DNA of 34,135 nt from an uncultured Eubacteriales bacterium (GTDB lineage Bacteria; Bacillota; Clostridia; Oscillospirales; Acutalibacteraceae), in assembly GCA_934643185.1 (NCBI GenBank), contig CAKUBN010000021.1:1-34135 (forward strand), in the 5' to 3' direction. Shown here in pieces: positions 7,598-15,859 of the stretch; positions within the stretch are counted from its first letter, which is position 1; each line of letters opens with the position of its first letter. A program made the translations under genes and the position numbers. The notes under the pieces are model-generated. The model saw only the letters and a list, made by a program, of their open reading frames with translations. It made no database searches and was not told the DNA's origin.

Positions 7598-7668
7598 CCG
7601 GGGTCTTTTTGTGTTGCCGTTCTATTTAATTTTGTAAGTTTCAGCAGCGCAAAAGACCTCGGTTTTTT
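7598..7668 (+). terminator. Intrinsic terminator, expression platform of the B12 riboswitch
   Basis: The arm CCGGGGTCTTTTTGTG (7598-7613) pairs with CGCAAAAGACCTCGG (7648-7662), with one G-U pair near the base and one bulge, around a ~34-nt loop, followed directly by six T (7663-7668). It sits 70 nt after the B12 box and 130 nt before the first start codon, so regulation is likely by premature termination. I could not identify the antiterminator arm with confidence. Confidence 0.75.
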
Positions 7669-7797
7669 CGCATGGGCTTTATGGTGTGTTTGCTGCGCCT
7701 GAAAAACGGCGGGCAAGCAGGCCTTAGTTTCCTGTACCTTTCTTTCAGCGGAAAAATTATGGTTGGGCAGTATTGCCCGGGAAAGGAAGCAAACACC

Positions 7798-9072
7798 ATG
7801 AGTAAATTTACATGGAAAAAGACCGCCGCGGTTTTAATGGCGATCACAATGCTCACAGCTGCAACGGCAGGCTGCGGCAGCAACACGTCTTCGAGCGCCT
7901 CTTCTGAGGAGAGCAGCACGTCCTCCGCTGCCGAAAGCAGCGAGAGCTCCGCAGAGGAAAGCAGCACCGAAAGCGAGACGGAGGAGGTAACAGACGAAAT
8001 GGCAGCAAAGAACGTTGCAGACCTCATCGATGCGATCTATGTGCAGGAGCGCAATGAGAACACCGATGCAGAGTGCAAGGAAGCCAAAGAGGCTTGGGAT
8101 GCGCTGACCGATGCCCAGAAGGAGCTTGTGGAAGGCGATAACGCAGACCCGGATTACTTCGGCCGCGATACGGGCGACGCCGCAAAGGACGATCCGCGCA
8201 ACGAAGACGAAATCGGCGAAAACGAGCTGCTCGTTGTCAGCTTCGGTACGTCCTTCAACGACAGTCGCGTAAAGGATATCAAGGGCATTGAGGACGCTCT
8301 GCAGGAAGCCTACCCGGATTGGTCTGTCCGCCGCGCGTTCACTGCTCAGATCATCATCAACCACGTGCAGGCGCGTGACGATGAGAAGATCGATAACATG
8401 CAGCAGGCGCTTGATCGCGCTATTGCAAACGGTGTTAAGAACCTCGTTGTGCAGCCGACGCATCTTATGCACGGCGCAGAGTACGACGAGATGAACGAGT
8501 TGCTTGACCGGTATAAGGATAAATTTGAGGGCATCGCTGTTGCAGAGCCGCTGCTCGGCGAAGTGGGCGACGACGCGACGGTTATCAACGCGGATAAGGA
8601 AGCTGTTGCAAAGGCCATCACAGCTGAAGCTGTGAAAACCGCCGGTTATGATGACGTCGCTGCCGCTGCAGAAGGCGGTACCGCATTCGTCTTTATGGGC
8701 CACGGTACGGCGCATGTTGCAAAGGTCAGTTACAGCCAGATGCAGACCACCATGGAAACACTCGGCTACACGAACGTATTCATCGGCACCGTTGAGGGTG
8801 AGCCGGAAGACACCTCCTGCGAAGCCGTTATCGAAAAGGTAAAGGAAGCAGGCTTTACGAAGGTTGTGCTCCGTCCGCTGATGGTCGTTGCAGGTGACCA
8901 TGCCAACAACGATATGGCTGGCGACGATGAAGATTCCTGGTTGAGCCAGTTCAAGGCTGCGGACTGCTTCGACAGCGTTGATACGCAGATTGCGGGTCTC
9001 GGTGAGATTGGGGATGTTCAGCAGATCTACATCGACCACGCGCAGGCAGCGATCGATTCCCTGAATGGCTAA
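7798..9072 (+). CDS. cbiK: Lipoprotein-anchored sirohydrochlorin cobaltochelatase CbiK
   Basis: A 424-residue protein. Residues 1-26 are a lipoprotein signal with Cys26 in the lipobox TAGC, followed by a Ser/Glu-rich linker (29-62). Residues about 66-113 form a small helical segment ending DALTDAQKELVEG, resembling short helical repeats of Firmicutes surface proteins. About 142-424 is the CbiK chelatase fold, opening LLVVSFGTSF. Likely catalytic or metal residues are His222/His225 in PTHLMHG, His302 in MGHGT and His368 in GDHANNDMAG. CbiK inserts Co2+ into sirohydrochlorin, but the signal peptide puts this one outside the membrane, as known for periplasmic CbiKP of Desulfovibrio. The ATG at 7798 follows GGGAAAGGAAG; a small hairpin (7765-7778) lies just upstream. 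An extracytoplasmic cobalt or heme-handling role is equally possible. Confidence 0.88.
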   Translation: MSKFTWKKTAAVLMAITMLTAATAGCGSNTSSSASSEESSTSSAAESSESSAEESSTESETEEVTDEMAAKNVADLIDAIYVQERNENTDAECKEAKEAWDALTDAQKELVEGDNADPDYFGRDTGDAAKDDPRNEDEIGENELLVVSFGTSFNDSRVKDIKGIEDALQEAYPDWSVRRAFTAQIIINHVQARDDEKIDNMQQALDRAIANGVKNLVVQPTHLMHGAEYDEMNELLDRYKDKFEGIAVAEPLLGEVGDDATVINADKEAVAKAITAEAVKTAGYDDVAAAAEGGTAFVFMGHGTAHVAKVSYSQMQTTMETLGYTNVFIGTVEGEPEDTSCEAVIEKVKEAGFTKVVLRPLMVVAGDHANNDMAGDDEDSWLSQFKAADCFDSVDTQIAGLGEIGDVQQIYIDHAQAAIDSLNG

Positions 9073-9084
9073 TCCGTAAACACA

Positions 9085-9113
9085 GCGCCCGGAGAGAATC
9101 ACTCTTCGGGCGC
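9085..9113 (+). other. Intercistronic hairpin after cbiK
   Basis: GCGCCCGGAGAG (9085-9096) pairs with CTCTTCGGGCGC (9102-9113), 12 bp with one G-U pair and a 5-nt loop. It is followed by TTATCGCTTATG rather than a real T-run, so a partial terminator or 3' end stabiliser that tunes cbiK against downstream genes is more likely than full termination. Confidence 0.6.
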
Positions 9114-9144
9114 TTATCGCTTATGTTTGAAGAGGTATAACAAA

Positions 9145-10014
9145 ATGAAAAAGAAGCAGATTACAGCCCTTTTGCTCTCAGCTCTCCTGATCTTCGGGTG
9201 CAGCGCGTGCGCAGGCAATACGAATGAAAGCAGTGCGTCTTCCGAAACTTCCGTTTCAAGCGCAGAGCCCACCCCCACCGAAGAGCCGGACGTTGTGCCG
9301 GAAGACGGCGTGTACACGGCAGAGTTCAAAACGGACAGCTCTATGTTTCAGGCGAACGAAACTTGCGAGGGCATGGGTACGCTGACAGTTGAAAACGGCG
9401 TGATGACGTTCCACGTCAGCCTGCGTTCTAAGAAGATCTTAAATCTGTACCTCGGTACGGCAGAGGACGCAAAGCAGAACGAAAGCGAATGGCTTCAGCC
9501 GACCACCGATACCGTCACCTATAAAGACGGCACATCGGAAGAAGTCTACGGCTTTGACATCCCGTTGAAAAGCGTCGATAAAGATTTTGACCTTGCGCTC
9601 ATCGGCACGAAGGGCACGTGGTACGACCACAAGGTCAGCGTGCGTGACCCGCAGCCGATCGTTGAGGACACCGCAAGCGACGTAGAGACCGAAGTCCCGA
9701 AGGATGGCACGTATACGTGCAACGTCACGCTTGAGGGCGGTTCCGGCCGTGCAACAATCGAGAGCCCCACGGAGCTCATCGTTGCGGACGGCAAAATGAC
9801 CGCGGAGATCACATGGAGCAGCCCAAACTACGATTACATGATCGTGGACGGCGAAAAGTATCTGCCCGTCAATACCGAAGGCAACTCCGTGTTTGAAATT
9901 CCCGTCGCCGCACTCGATACCGCACTTGCCGTTACGGCGGATACCACCGCCATGAGCACTCCGCACGAGATCGAATACACCCTGACGTTTGACAGCGCGT
10001 CTCTTACCGCATGA
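9145..10014 (+). CDS. Two-domain extracytoplasmic lipoprotein of unknown function in the B12 uptake module
   Basis: A 289-residue predicted lipoprotein: charged start MKKK, hydrophobic core, and a lipobox at Cys19 (IFGC) or Cys22 (CSAC), then a Ser/Thr/Pro/Glu linker to about residue 50. Two beta-rich domains follow with a shared outline: each starts with DGVYTAEF or DGTYTCNV, contains a GxMT strand (NGVMTFHVSL; DGKMTAEITW), and ends in an IP..V/A..D segment. This outline reminds me of the beta domains of the treponemal lipoprotein Tp47, but I cannot confirm homology. The start is the ATG at 9145 after GAAGAGG; a TTG at 9127 lies upstream of that site. Its stop overlaps the substrate-binding protein gene (ATGA). 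Position implies a metal, corrinoid or tetrapyrrole carrier; this is inference. Confidence 0.75.
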   Translation: MKKKQITALLLSALLIFGCSACAGNTNESSASSETSVSSAEPTPTEEPDVVPEDGVYTAEFKTDSSMFQANETCEGMGTLTVENGVMTFHVSLRSKKILNLYLGTAEDAKQNESEWLQPTTDTVTYKDGTSEEVYGFDIPLKSVDKDFDLALIGTKGTWYDHKVSVRDPQPIVEDTASDVETEVPKDGTYTCNVTLEGGSGRATIESPTELIVADGKMTAEITWSSPNYDYMIVDGEKYLPVNTEGNSVFEIPVAALDTALAVTADTTAMSTPHEIEYTLTFDSASLTA

Positions 10015-11177
10015 GACGGCTTACAGCGCTTTTAGCGGCGCTTTTGCTTCTGGCTTTCACGGGCTGCGCAGCAAACCCGGCACAGCCTGAGAGTACATCA
10101 AGCCCAGCGCAGGCCGATGAAACGCAAGCAGATTTTCAAGTCGAAAGCGCCTATCCGCTCGAATACGCGAAAGAGTTCACCGTGGACGAGTGCACCGGCG
10201 GTACAAGGCTCATCACCATTCAGAATGCCCGCTACCTCGTCGTGCCGGAAAACGGCGTCGTGCCGGAGGATTTGCCGGAGGATATCACCGTTTTGCAGCA
10301 GCCACTTGAGAACGTCTACCTCGTCTCCACGTCCGCGATGGACCCAATCTTAAAGCTTGATGCGTTAAGTTACATCACGCTCTCCGGCACGAACGCCGAA
10401 AATTGGTATCTGCCAAAAGCGAAAGAAGCCATGGAAAACGGCGAGGTTTTATACGCCGGAAAATACAGCGCGCCGGATTACGAGCTGATCGTCTCCTCAA
10501 GCTGCGGCCTCGCGATTGAAAACACAATGATCTACCACACGCCGGAAGTCAAAGAGCAGCTCGAAAAGTTCGGCACCCCCGTGCTCGTCGAGCGCTCCAG
10601 CTACGAATCTGACCCCTTGGCGCGCATGGAATGGGTGAAGCTTTACGGCATCCTGTTTGATAAAGAGGCGGAGGCCGAAGCGTTCTTCAACGAGCAGGTG
10701 CAGCGCATTCAGCCGCTTTTGGAGCAGGAATCCACCGGCAAAACGGCAGCGTTTTTCTCCGTAACGTCGAACAATCTCGTCACGGTGCGCAAATCGAACG
10801 ATTACGTCTCGAAAATGATCGACATGGCGGGCGGCAAATATGTTTTCTCCGATCTGACTGATAACGGCAACAGCCTCGCGACGATCAACCTTTCGCTTGA
10901 GGAGTTCTACGCCGGCGCAAAGGATGCCGATGTTCTGATCTACAACAGCACCATCGAGGGCAAGGTCGAAACGACCGAGCAGCTTCTTGCAAAATGCCCT
11001 ATGCTGGCGGATTTCAAGGCTGTGCAGAACGGCAATGTCTGGTGTACCACGCAAAGCCTTTTTCAGGAAAGCATGGAGCTGCCCGATTTGATTTTGGACA
11101 TGAACCGTGTGTTCGTGGCAGAAACCCCGAACGACGTCAACGAAGATGAACTTAAATTTTTAACACATGTAAGCTGA
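10011..11177 (+). CDS. ABC transporter substrate-binding lipoprotein, BtuF/FepB-like
   Basis: A 388-residue lipoprotein with signal peptide and lipobox FTGC (Cys19), followed by a type III (helical-backbone) periplasmic-binding fold used for vitamin B12, heme and siderophores. Family features include the N-lobe RLITIQNARYLVVPENG, the SYITLSGT segment, a long linking helix around LARMEWVKLYGILFDKEAEA, and C-lobe phrases such as KMIDMAGGKYVFSDL and DADVLIYNS. It overlaps the previous gene by ATGA with no clear ribosome site, suggesting translational coupling. It is followed by a FecCD permease and an ATPase, forming a complete importer. The operon and riboswitch favour a corrinoid, cobalt-chelate or tetrapyrrole ligand; the exact ligand is inferred. 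Confidence 0.88.
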   Translation: MRRLTALLAALLLLAFTGCAANPAQPESTSSPAQADETQADFQVESAYPLEYAKEFTVDECTGGTRLITIQNARYLVVPENGVVPEDLPEDITVLQQPLENVYLVSTSAMDPILKLDALSYITLSGTNAENWYLPKAKEAMENGEVLYAGKYSAPDYELIVSSSCGLAIENTMIYHTPEVKEQLEKFGTPVLVERSSYESDPLARMEWVKLYGILFDKEAEAEAFFNEQVQRIQPLLEQESTGKTAAFFSVTSNNLVTVRKSNDYVSKMIDMAGGKYVFSDLTDNGNSLATINLSLEEFYAGAKDADVLIYNSTIEGKVETTEQLLAKCPMLADFKAVQNGNVWCTTQSLFQESMELPDLILDMNRVFVAETPNDVNEDELKFLTHVS

Positions 11178-11184
11178 GGAAACC

Positions 11185-12210
11185 ATGAAACAAAACGGCA
11201 CAAAACGGCTGACAATTTCATATCTTGCGCTCGCTTTGGTACTGCTTGTTTTGCTTTTGCTGAACATTTTCTGCGGCAGCACGGCGCTTTCCGCAAAAGA
11301 CGTCCTGCAGACGCTTTTCGGCGCAGGGGATAACGCGCTTGCGCAGAAGATCATATTGGATTTACGCCTTCCGCGCGCCGTTATGGTCGTTTTGCTCGGT
11401 GCGGCGCTGTCCGTTGCGGGCTATTTGCTGCAGACTTTTTTTGCAAACCCCATCGCCGGGCCGTTCGTCATGGGCATATCCGGCGGCGCAAAGCTCGCCG
11501 TCGCGCTGACGATGGTTATGTTCTTGAATCACGGCTTGCTCACAAGCTCGCTCACACTGATCATAGCGTCGTTCATCGGCGCAATGGCAGCCATGAGCTT
11601 TGTCCTGCTCGTCTCGCAGCGCGTGAAGCGCGCAGGCGTGCTCGTCATCTGCGGCGTGATGATCGGCTACATCTGTTCGGCTGTCACGGACATCATTGTC
11701 GCATTCGCGCAGGATTCCAACATCGTGAATCTCCACAACTGGTCCATGGGCAGCTTTTCCGGCATGACGTGGGAAAACGTTCTCACGGCGGCCGTCATCG
11801 TCCTGCCATGCCTTGTGCTTTCGTTTATGCTCTCGAAGCCGATGGCGGCGTACCAAATGGGTGAAGCCTATGCGCAAAGCGTCGGCGTTTCCGTGCGTCC
11901 GTTTTCGGTCGCACTCGTGTTATTATCCAGCTTGCTCGCAGCATGCGTCACGGCATTTGCGGGGCCGATCTCCTTTGTCGGCATCGCGGTGCCGCATCTC
12001 GTAAAGCGCACACTCCGCAGTGCAAAGCCCCTGCACGTGCTGCCGGGGTGCGTTTTAGGCGGTGCAGCATTTTGCCTTTTGTGTGACCTCATCGCGCGCA
12101 GCGTGTTCGCGCCAACAGAGCTTTCCATCAGCTCTGTCACGGCCATTTTCGGCGCGCCGGTGGTCATTTTGCTGCTTATGCGCAAGCAGAGAAGGGAGGC
12201 GGCAGCTTGA
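11185..12210 (+). CDS. ABC transporter permease, FecCD/BtuC family
   Basis: A 341-residue integral membrane protein with about nine to ten hydrophobic segments and the FecCD family blocks: LRLPRAVMVVLLGAALSVAGY near the N-terminus, the ANPIAGPFVMGISGGA segment, and the C-terminal GPISFVGIAVPHLVK motif that contacts the ATPase. Length is normal (~330-350). The start ATG has GAGGAAACC directly upstream, 7 bp after the substrate-binding gene. It should form the homodimeric channel of the BtuF-BtuC-BtuD-like importer encoded at 10011-14111. The ligand is inferred from context. Confidence 0.93.
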   Translation: MKQNGTKRLTISYLALALVLLVLLLLNIFCGSTALSAKDVLQTLFGAGDNALAQKIILDLRLPRAVMVVLLGAALSVAGYLLQTFFANPIAGPFVMGISGGAKLAVALTMVMFLNHGLLTSSLTLIIASFIGAMAAMSFVLLVSQRVKRAGVLVICGVMIGYICSAVTDIIVAFAQDSNIVNLHNWSMGSFSGMTWENVLTAAVIVLPCLVLSFMLSKPMAAYQMGEAYAQSVGVSVRPFSVALVLLSSLLAACVTAFAGPISFVGIAVPHLVKRTLRSAKPLHVLPGCVLGGAAFCLLCDLIARSVFAPTELSISSVTAIFGAPVVILLLMRKQRREAAA

Positions 12211-14111
12211 GTTATTGCGAAGCAAATGACCTTGCGGTCGGCTACAACTCGCCGCTTTTGGTGCATATCAAATTCGCCGCCGAACGCGGGCAGATCTTAA
12301 CGCTTATCGGACCGAACGGCGCAGGTAAATCGACTCTCATGAAAACGCTTGCGGGCCAGCTTGCGCCGCGGGGCGGAGCCGTTTTGCTCGACGGGCAGTC
12401 CCTCACAACATACACGCCGAACGCCCGCGCGCGCAAAATGGCGCTGATGGTGCCGCATACGAATCGCACGGAGCTTACGACGTGCTTCGATGCCGCCGCG
12501 GCGGGGCGTTACCCTTATACCGGCCGTCTCGGCATCCTCTCTGAAGAGGACAAAAAGCAGGTTTTCGATGCCTTGCGCCTCGTAAATGCGGAAGAGATCG
12601 CCGACCGCGATTTCGATAAGATCAGCGACGGCCAGCGCCAGCGTGTCCTTCTGGCACGGGCAGTTTGCCAGCAGCCGGAAATTTTGTTTTTAGATGAGCC
12701 GACTTCTTTTCTCGATGTCAAAGGCAAAGCGGAGCTCATGACGATCCTGCGTCGCCTCGCCAAAGAAAAGAGCACTGCGATCATCCTGAGCCTGCACGAG
12801 CTTGACCTCGCGCAGAAGCTCTCCGATGCCGTTGTCTGCGTCTCTAAAAACGGCGTTTCAGACGTTATGACTGTCAAGGACGCATTTCAAAAAGAAAATA
12901 TACAAAAATTATTCAATATGTCCGATGAGGAATACACCTTTCTGTTCGGCAAAAAAGAACTGCCGAAGTTCGAGCACTACATTCGCAGCGGACAAAAATT
13001 GTTGCGCTGCGGCTATACGACCGGCACATGTGCGGCGCTCGGTGCCGCCGGTGCAGCGCGCATGCTTTTCACCGGCAAGGCTCCGGAAACGGTCGGTCTG
13101 CGCACGCCAAAAGGCATCGTCGTCGAGGTCGCGCCGCTCTACTGCGAGAAAACCGAAACCGGCGCCGTGTGCGCCATTCGCAAGGATGGCGGCGATGACA
13201 TCGATGCCACAGACGGTCTGCCTGTCATCGCGAACGTGACGCTTTTGCCCGATGAAACCGGTGTCGTCCAAATCGAGGGCGGCAAGGGCGTTGGCCGCGT
13301 GACAAAGCCCGGGCTCGACCAGCCCGTCGGCGCGGCGGCCATCAACCACGTCCCGCGCGAGATGATCACCGAAGCCCTCTTAAAGGAAGCCAAAGCGTTT
13401 GAGTACACCGGCGGCTTTTCCGTGGTCGTTTCCATCGAAGGCGGGGAAGAGGCGGCGAAAAAGACGTTCAACCCGCATATCGGTGTCATCGGCGGTCTTT
13501 CGGTGCTCGGCACCAGCGGCATCGTGGAGCCCATGAGCCAGCAGGCCATCGTCGATACGATGCAGCTCGAAATCCGCCAGGCAGCCCTCAAGAGCGGTGC
13601 GCACCGCCTGATTTTGACGCCCGGCAACTACGGCCTCGATTATCTGCGCGAGACCTACCCCGCGCTCCTTGAAATTCCCGTCGTGAAGTGCTCAAATTTC
13701 ATCGGCGATGCGCTCGATGCTGCTGCAACGGAGCATTTTGAAGAGATTTTGCTCGTCGGGCACATCGGCAAGCTCGTAAAGGTTGCAGGCGGCATCATGA
13801 ACACGCATTCCCGCATGGCAGACTGCCGCACGGAGCTTTTCTGCACATATGCAGCGCTTGCGGGCGCAAAAAAAGAGGTTTGCGAAGCGCTGATGCAGGC
13901 CGCAACGACCGATGCCTGCATCGATATATTAGATGAAAATGACTTGCGCGAGCCTGTCATGCGCGGCCTGATCAACGCCGTGCAGCTGCACCTTGAGCGC
14001 CGCGCGGCAGGCGCGTTCCAAATCGGCGCAGTGCTGTTTTCCAACCAAACCGGCCCCCTCGGGCAAACCGAAACCGCAGAAAAATTGCTGCAAAAGTGGA
14101 AGGAGTTGTAA
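12207..14111 (+). CDS. cbiD: Fusion: ABC importer ATPase (BtuD/FecE-like) + cobalt-precorrin-5B C1-methyltransferase CbiD
   Basis: A single 634-residue frame. Residues 1-~255 are an ABC ATPase: Walker A GPNGAGKS (35-42), signature SDGQ (140-143), Walker B ILFLDEP (159-165), switch His197 in SLHE. The usual Q-loop glutamine is His84 (MVPHTN). Residues ~265-634 are a full CbiD, starting LLRCGYTTGTCAALGA, with GGKGVGRVTKPGL, LTPGNYGLDYL and the GHIGKLVKVAGG motif. CbiD methylates C1 of cobalt-precorrin-5B. The start is a TTG overlapping the permease stop (TTGA, 12207-12210) behind GGGAGG at 7-base spacing. No stop or frameshift separates the domains, so the fusion is real unless the sequence is wrong. 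It joins a membrane-transport subunit to a cytosolic corrin enzyme. Confidence 0.93.
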   Translation: MSYCEANDLAVGYNSPLLVHIKFAAERGQILTLIGPNGAGKSTLMKTLAGQLAPRGGAVLLDGQSLTTYTPNARARKMALMVPHTNRTELTTCFDAAAAGRYPYTGRLGILSEEDKKQVFDALRLVNAEEIADRDFDKISDGQRQRVLLARAVCQQPEILFLDEPTSFLDVKGKAELMTILRRLAKEKSTAIILSLHELDLAQKLSDAVVCVSKNGVSDVMTVKDAFQKENIQKLFNMSDEEYTFLFGKKELPKFEHYIRSGQKLLRCGYTTGTCAALGAAGAARMLFTGKAPETVGLRTPKGIVVEVAPLYCEKTETGAVCAIRKDGGDDIDATDGLPVIANVTLLPDETGVVQIEGGKGVGRVTKPGLDQPVGAAAINHVPREMITEALLKEAKAFEYTGGFSVVVSIEGGEEAAKKTFNPHIGVIGGLSVLGTSGIVEPMSQQAIVDTMQLEIRQAALKSGAHRLILTPGNYGLDYLRETYPALLEIPVVKCSNFIGDALDAAATEHFEEILLVGHIGKLVKVAGGIMNTHSRMADCRTELFCTYAALAGAKKEVCEALMQAATTDACIDILDENDLREPVMRGLINAVQLHLERRAAGAFQIGAVLFSNQTGPLGQTETAEKLLQKWKEL

Positions 14112-14113
14112 AC

Positions 14114-14872
14114 ATGGTACATTTTGTCGGTGCCGGCCCCGGCGCGCCGGACCTCATCACACAGCGCGGCGCGGCGCTTCTGCAAACGGCCGATTGCATC
14201 ATCTATGCCGGCAGTCTCGTCAACCCCGCGCTTTTGGGCCTCGCAAAAGCAGACTGCACGATCTATAACAGCGCAAAAATGACGCTGGAAGACGTGCTTT
14301 CCGTTATGCGTGAAAACGAAAAAAGCAACAAAATAACAGTCCGTCTGCATACCGGAGACCCGTGCCTTTACGGTGCAATTCGTGAGCAAATGGATGTGCT
14401 CGATGCGGAAAATATTCCATATGACGACACACCCGGCGTTTCCAGCTTTTGCGGAGCAGCGGCAGCGTTAAACGCCGAGTACACTCTGCCCGCTGTTAGT
14501 CAAACGGTCATCATCACGCGCATGGAAGGCCGCACGCCAGTGCCGGAAGGCGAAAAGCTGCAAAGCCTTGCCATGCACGGCGCGACCATGGTGATTTTCC
14601 TTTCCGTCGGCCTTGTCGATCAGGTGCAGCAGGCGCTTTTGCAGGGCGCATATATGGCTTCCACGCCCGCGGCGGTCGTCTACAAAGCCACGTGGCCAGA
14701 GGAGAAAATCGTACGCTGCACCGTCGGCAATCTGGCCGAAAGCGTGCATAAAGCGGGCATCACCAAAACGGCGCTCATCGTCGTCGGCGATTTCCTCGGT
14801 GCAGTCTATGACCGCAGCAAGCTCTACGACCCCGCGTTTACAACAGAGTACCGGAAAGGCAGCAAAGCATGA
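14114..14872 (+). CDS. cbiF: Cobalt-precorrin-4 C11-methyltransferase CbiF
   Basis: A 252-residue SAM-dependent tetrapyrrole methylase that adds the C11 methyl in the anaerobic corrin pathway. It opens VHFVGAGPGAPDLIT, has the second SAM loop with the CbiF-specific YAGSLV, the LHTGDPCLYGA block and the PGVSSFCGAAAAL block. The ATG at 14114 with AAGGAG upstream is preferred over an earlier in-frame start that would overlap cbiD; the gap after cbiD is 2 bp. The stop overlaps cbiG (ATGA). Confidence 0.96.
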   Translation: MVHFVGAGPGAPDLITQRGAALLQTADCIIYAGSLVNPALLGLAKADCTIYNSAKMTLEDVLSVMRENEKSNKITVRLHTGDPCLYGAIREQMDVLDAENIPYDDTPGVSSFCGAAAALNAEYTLPAVSQTVIITRMEGRTPVPEGEKLQSLAMHGATMVIFLSVGLVDQVQQALLQGAYMASTPAAVVYKATWPEEKIVRCTVGNLAESVHKAGITKTALIVVGDFLGAVYDRSKLYDPAFTTEYRKGSKA

Positions 14873-15858
14873 AGTGCGCGTATATCGCTTTTACCGAAAC
14901 CGGGATGAAACTCGCAAAAGCACTGGCTTTTTCACACCTGGGCAGCATCAGCCGCGGCGGCAGAAACGGCGTAAAATTATCTGATTGGACAGCCGAAAAC
15001 TTTCCGAAAAACGATGCGCTTATCTTCATCGGGGCCGTTGGTATCGCCGTGCGCGCCATCGCGCCGCACTGCAAAAGCAAGGCGAGCGACCCGGCTGTGA
15101 TCGTGCTCGATGAGCGCGGGCGGTTCGCGATTCCGATTTTATCCGGCCACCTCGGCGGCGCGAACGCCCTCGCAAAAGAGCTCGCCTCTGTCTGCGGCGC
15201 GGTGCCGGTCATCACGACCGCGACCGACATCGAGGGCGTGTTCGCTGTGGATGAATGGGCAAAAGCGCAGAATTGCCACGTGCTCGAGCCCGAGCGTATC
15301 AAAACCGTCAGCAGCGCGCTGCTCGCCGGAAAGGCCGTTTATTATAGCGCAGAGTGGCAAATTACCGGTGCGCCGCCTGCAAATATTTTCCCGTCAGACG
15401 AAGATCATCCTGCTGATTTTTCCGTAACACTTCACCCGAAAGGCGATGCGCTGCACCTCATTCCAAAGATCTGCGTGCTCGGCATCGGCTGCAAGCGCGG
15501 TATATCGGCTGGACATATAGAAGCAACATTTCAACAATTTTGTAAAAAGGCTGCTCTTCCACCGCAAAGCATCTGCGCCTGCGCGAGCATAGACCTCAAA
15601 AAAGACGAGCAAGGGCTCTTGGAGTTTTGCAAGAATCATGGCTTTAAAATCGATTTTTATACGGCTGAAGAGCTTAAAAATGCGCCGGGCGAATTCACCT
15701 CGTCCACGTTCGTGCAGCAGGTGACCGGCGTCGATAACGTCTGTGCCCGCGCGGCGGTGCTGGCTTCAAACGGCGTGCTGATGATCCCAAAACATATCTA
15801 TAACGGCGTGACCTTCGCGGTCGCCGCAAAACCCTTTACCCCGGATTGGAGCGCATGA
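14869..15858 (+). CDS. cbiG: Cobalt-precorrin-5A hydrolase CbiG
   Basis: A 329-residue enzyme that opens the delta-lactone of cobalt-precorrin-5A, releasing acetaldehyde and giving 5B, the substrate of CbiD. The N-terminal domain carries IFIGAVGIAVRAIAPH and LSGHLGGANALA; the C-terminal CbiG/CobE domain begins LGIGCKRGIS and ends with STFVQQVTGVDNVCARAA. It overlaps cbiF by ATGA at its start, and cbiH begins 2 bases after its stop. Length is usual for CbiG. Confidence 0.95.
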   Translation: MKCAYIAFTETGMKLAKALAFSHLGSISRGGRNGVKLSDWTAENFPKNDALIFIGAVGIAVRAIAPHCKSKASDPAVIVLDERGRFAIPILSGHLGGANALAKELASVCGAVPVITTATDIEGVFAVDEWAKAQNCHVLEPERIKTVSSALLAGKAVYYSAEWQITGAPPANIFPSDEDHPADFSVTLHPKGDALHLIPKICVLGIGCKRGISAGHIEATFQQFCKKAALPPQSICACASIDLKKDEQGLLEFCKNHGFKIDFYTAEELKNAPGEFTSSTFVQQVTGVDNVCARAAVLASNGVLMIPKHIYNGVTFAVAAKPFTPDWSA

Positions 15859-15859
15859 A

